From assembly GCA_002685415.1 (NCBI GenBank), contig NYXO01000045.1:1-8109 (forward strand): DNA of 8,109 nucleotides, in the 5' to 3' direction. The notes under the pieces were generated by a model that was not told the DNA's origin, did no database searches, and was given only the letters and a program-made list of their open reading frames with translations. This document shows, piece after piece, positions 6,917-8,109 of this stretch. Position 1 is the first letter of the stretch. Each line of letters starts with the position of its first letter. Source of the DNA: Methanobacteriota archaeon. GTDB taxonomy: Archaea; Thermoplasmatota; Poseidoniia; Poseidoniales; Thalassarchaeaceae. The position numbers and the translations under genes are program-made.

Positions 6917-6936
6917 CAGCGGCGCATGCGCCGCTG
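6917..6936. promoter_or_regulatory. 20-bp perfect palindrome centred on the M14 peptidase start codon
   Basis: CAGCGGCG-CATG-CGCCGCTG is a perfect 20-bp palindrome, with the ATG start at 6926-6928 in its central CATG. As DNA it could be a two-fold protein-binding site. In the mRNA it would fold as an 8-bp G+C stem presenting AUG in a CAUG loop. It is far more G+C-rich than its surroundings. A role in control of translation or transcription is inferred. Confidence 0.55.
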
Positions 6937-8109
6937 GCTTACGGTATTGATTGTAGTATCAATGCTCGCTGTATCAACCTCACCTGCGGCTACAGCACAA
7001 ATTGGTCAGCCAGACATTATCCAAGAGCATTGGTATCATTCCTATGCAACTCTAACCTTAGATCTAAACGAATGGGCGGATGACTATCCCGAAATCGTCG
7101 AGATGTTCAGCATAGGCCAGACTGAACTGGGGAGAGAAATTTGGATGTTGCAAATTTCGGATTGGAGCCAAGAAACCAAGCTAGATGGAAGCGAAAAAGA
7201 CGTTGTTTACATCGATGGAGGACATCATGGCAACGAACATCTTGGAACTGAACTTGCTTTCCTAGTTGCCGAGTATTACATCGAGGGTTGGGCAGACGGA
7301 CAACAAGACGTTCTCGATGTATTAGCCAATACTGAATTACACATTTTGATTATGTTAAACGCGGATGGTAATGACCACGACACAAGATGGAATATCAACC
7401 AAGTTGACCTAAACAGAAATTACGACCACTACTGGAATACTTGCCCTACCACCCAACCTGGAAGTAGTGCTTTCAGTGAATCCGAAACTTTGGCAAATTC
7501 GATTTACATGAACGAAGTTGTGCCCGATGCCGACCTATACATCACCATGCATACCGGTGTCTGGATAATGCTCTATCCATGGGGTAAATGGCCAGAACAG
7601 CCATCGGATTGGGAAATGTACCATCACATTAGAGATGAAGTAAATTCAAACATTTCAGATATCCCTATTCGTAACGCTAACCAAGGACTATACCCTAATT
7701 GTGGAACCAGTCGTGATTATGGATATGGAGTGATGGGTTATCCAACATTCACCTTCGAGACCGATGACGAGCAATTCCTCCTTGGAACCATAGAACCGCT
7801 ATCCCAAAGGCTTGGTGAGGAACTCGATGTAATGATCTATCTAATCGAGAACGTCTGGTATTGGCGAGCTCGACTGGTTGTGGAAAGCATCGAGATAAGA
7901 GGTAATGAAATCGATGCTCATGTAGTAAATCTTGGAAGAGCGAGTACGTCGAATATCACCTTACAATATTCTGATTCAAGTGGCCGATTGCTATGGAATT
8001 CATCCCTATTTGGAGTAAACGCTACGAATCAAACCAAGATTACATTAGACGCTCAAAATCTAACCATAATCGAGGATGGAAACTGGAGTATATACTACCA
8101 GAAGAGAGT
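6926..8109 (+). CDS. Secreted M14 zinc carboxypeptidase (C-terminus cut by window edge)
   Basis: The frame is open from ATG 6926 to the right edge, giving 394 complete codons and no stop. An in-frame TGA lies 15 bases upstream, so no earlier ATG is possible. Residues 1-24 form a signal peptide (MRRW, hydrophobic core, SPAATA before QIG). The catalytic domain spans about 30-310. Zinc ligands are H101 and E104 (GHHGNE) and H209 (TMHTG). R154, N163 and R164 (VDLNRN) match the Arg127/Asn144/Arg145 substrate-binding set. Y256 matches Tyr248, and E278 in FTFETDD matches the general base Glu270 of carboxypeptidase A. No propeptide is visible. Position 255 of carboxypeptidase A corresponds to R263, predicting preference for acidic C-terminal residues. 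After about residue 315 a beta-rich segment begins (RLVVESIEIRGNEIDAHVVNLG), resembling a CARDB or Ig-like module. It should release C-terminal amino acids from peptides outside the cell. It lies 65 bp after the ureohydrolase gene on the same strand. Confidence 0.9.
   Translation, partial: MRRWLTVLIVVSMLAVSTSPAATAQIGQPDIIQEHWYHSYATLTLDLNEWADDYPEIVEMFSIGQTELGREIWMLQISDWSQETKLDGSEKDVVYIDGGHHGNEHLGTELAFLVAEYYIEGWADGQQDVLDVLANTELHILIMLNADGNDHDTRWNINQVDLNRNYDHYWNTCPTTQPGSSAFSESETLANSIYMNEVVPDADLYITMHTGVWIMLYPWGKWPEQPSDWEMYHHIRDEVNSNISDIPIRNANQGLYPNCGTSRDYGYGVMGYPTFTFETDDEQFLLGTIEPLSQRLGEELDVMIYLIENVWYWRARLVVESIEIRGNEIDAHVVNLGRASTSNITLQYSDSSGRLLWNSSLFGVNATNQTKITLDAQNLTIIEDGNWSIYYQKR

Noticed and set aside
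6907..7081. ATG at 6907 opening a short frame just before the M14 gene
   Set aside because: It is out of frame with the peptidase, about 57 codons, and its product has no family features; it overlaps the well-supported M14 frame.

Overview
The window reads as a piece of a marine archaeal chromosome, most likely Marine Group II (Candidatus Poseidoniales) or a close relative in Thermoplasmatota. This rests on four things. A secreted protein carries Asp-rich thrombospondin type 3 repeats of the AFPxDPSEW-DTDGDGxGNNAD type, which I know mainly from that group. A large Ig-like surface protein has a C-terminal anchor. A ureohydrolase looks archaeal and agmatinase-like. The upstream regions are short, with A/T-rich TATA-like boxes. 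The taxon is an inference; no rRNA or other marker is present.

Layout. The left two thirds (1-5827) read on the minus strand and hold three genes with short gaps (59 and 49 bp), so they may form one transcription unit. In transcription order they are: a 140-residue acidic-tailed conserved protein of unknown function (5405-5827); a 1006-residue exported, membrane-anchored beta-rich protein (2325-5345, GTG start); and a secreted calcium-repeat protein (1-2275, GTG start) that runs off the left edge with 758 residues visible. The right third reads on the plus strand: an agmatinase/arginase-family ureohydrolase (5949-6860), then a secreted M14 zinc carboxypeptidase (from 6926) that runs off the right edge with 394 residues visible. 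The two halves diverge from a 121-bp intergenic region (5828-5948) containing a Shine-Dalgarno sequence, TATA-like boxes and a small dyad.

How the genes may work together. Three of the five proteins carry export signals, so this is largely a cell-surface and secretion locus. The two large minus-strand surface proteins may be co-expressed. The M14 enzyme would trim peptides outside the cell, and the ureohydrolase acts on a guanidino compound in the cytoplasm; no direct link between those two is shown beyond adjacency and direction.

Main points for a second look: a 20-bp perfect palindrome whose centre is the start codon of the M14 peptidase; an Arg at the S1' specificity position of that peptidase, predicting preference for acidic C-terminal residues; an exact 75-residue (225-bp) super-repeat in the calcium-binding protein whose copies have diverged at synonymous sites; and a six-fold degenerate repeat of about 42 residues in the otherwise unrecognised N-terminal half of the 1006-residue protein. 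I saw no RNA gene, CRISPR array, insertion sequence or phage feature. No gene-free stretch exceeds 121 bp.
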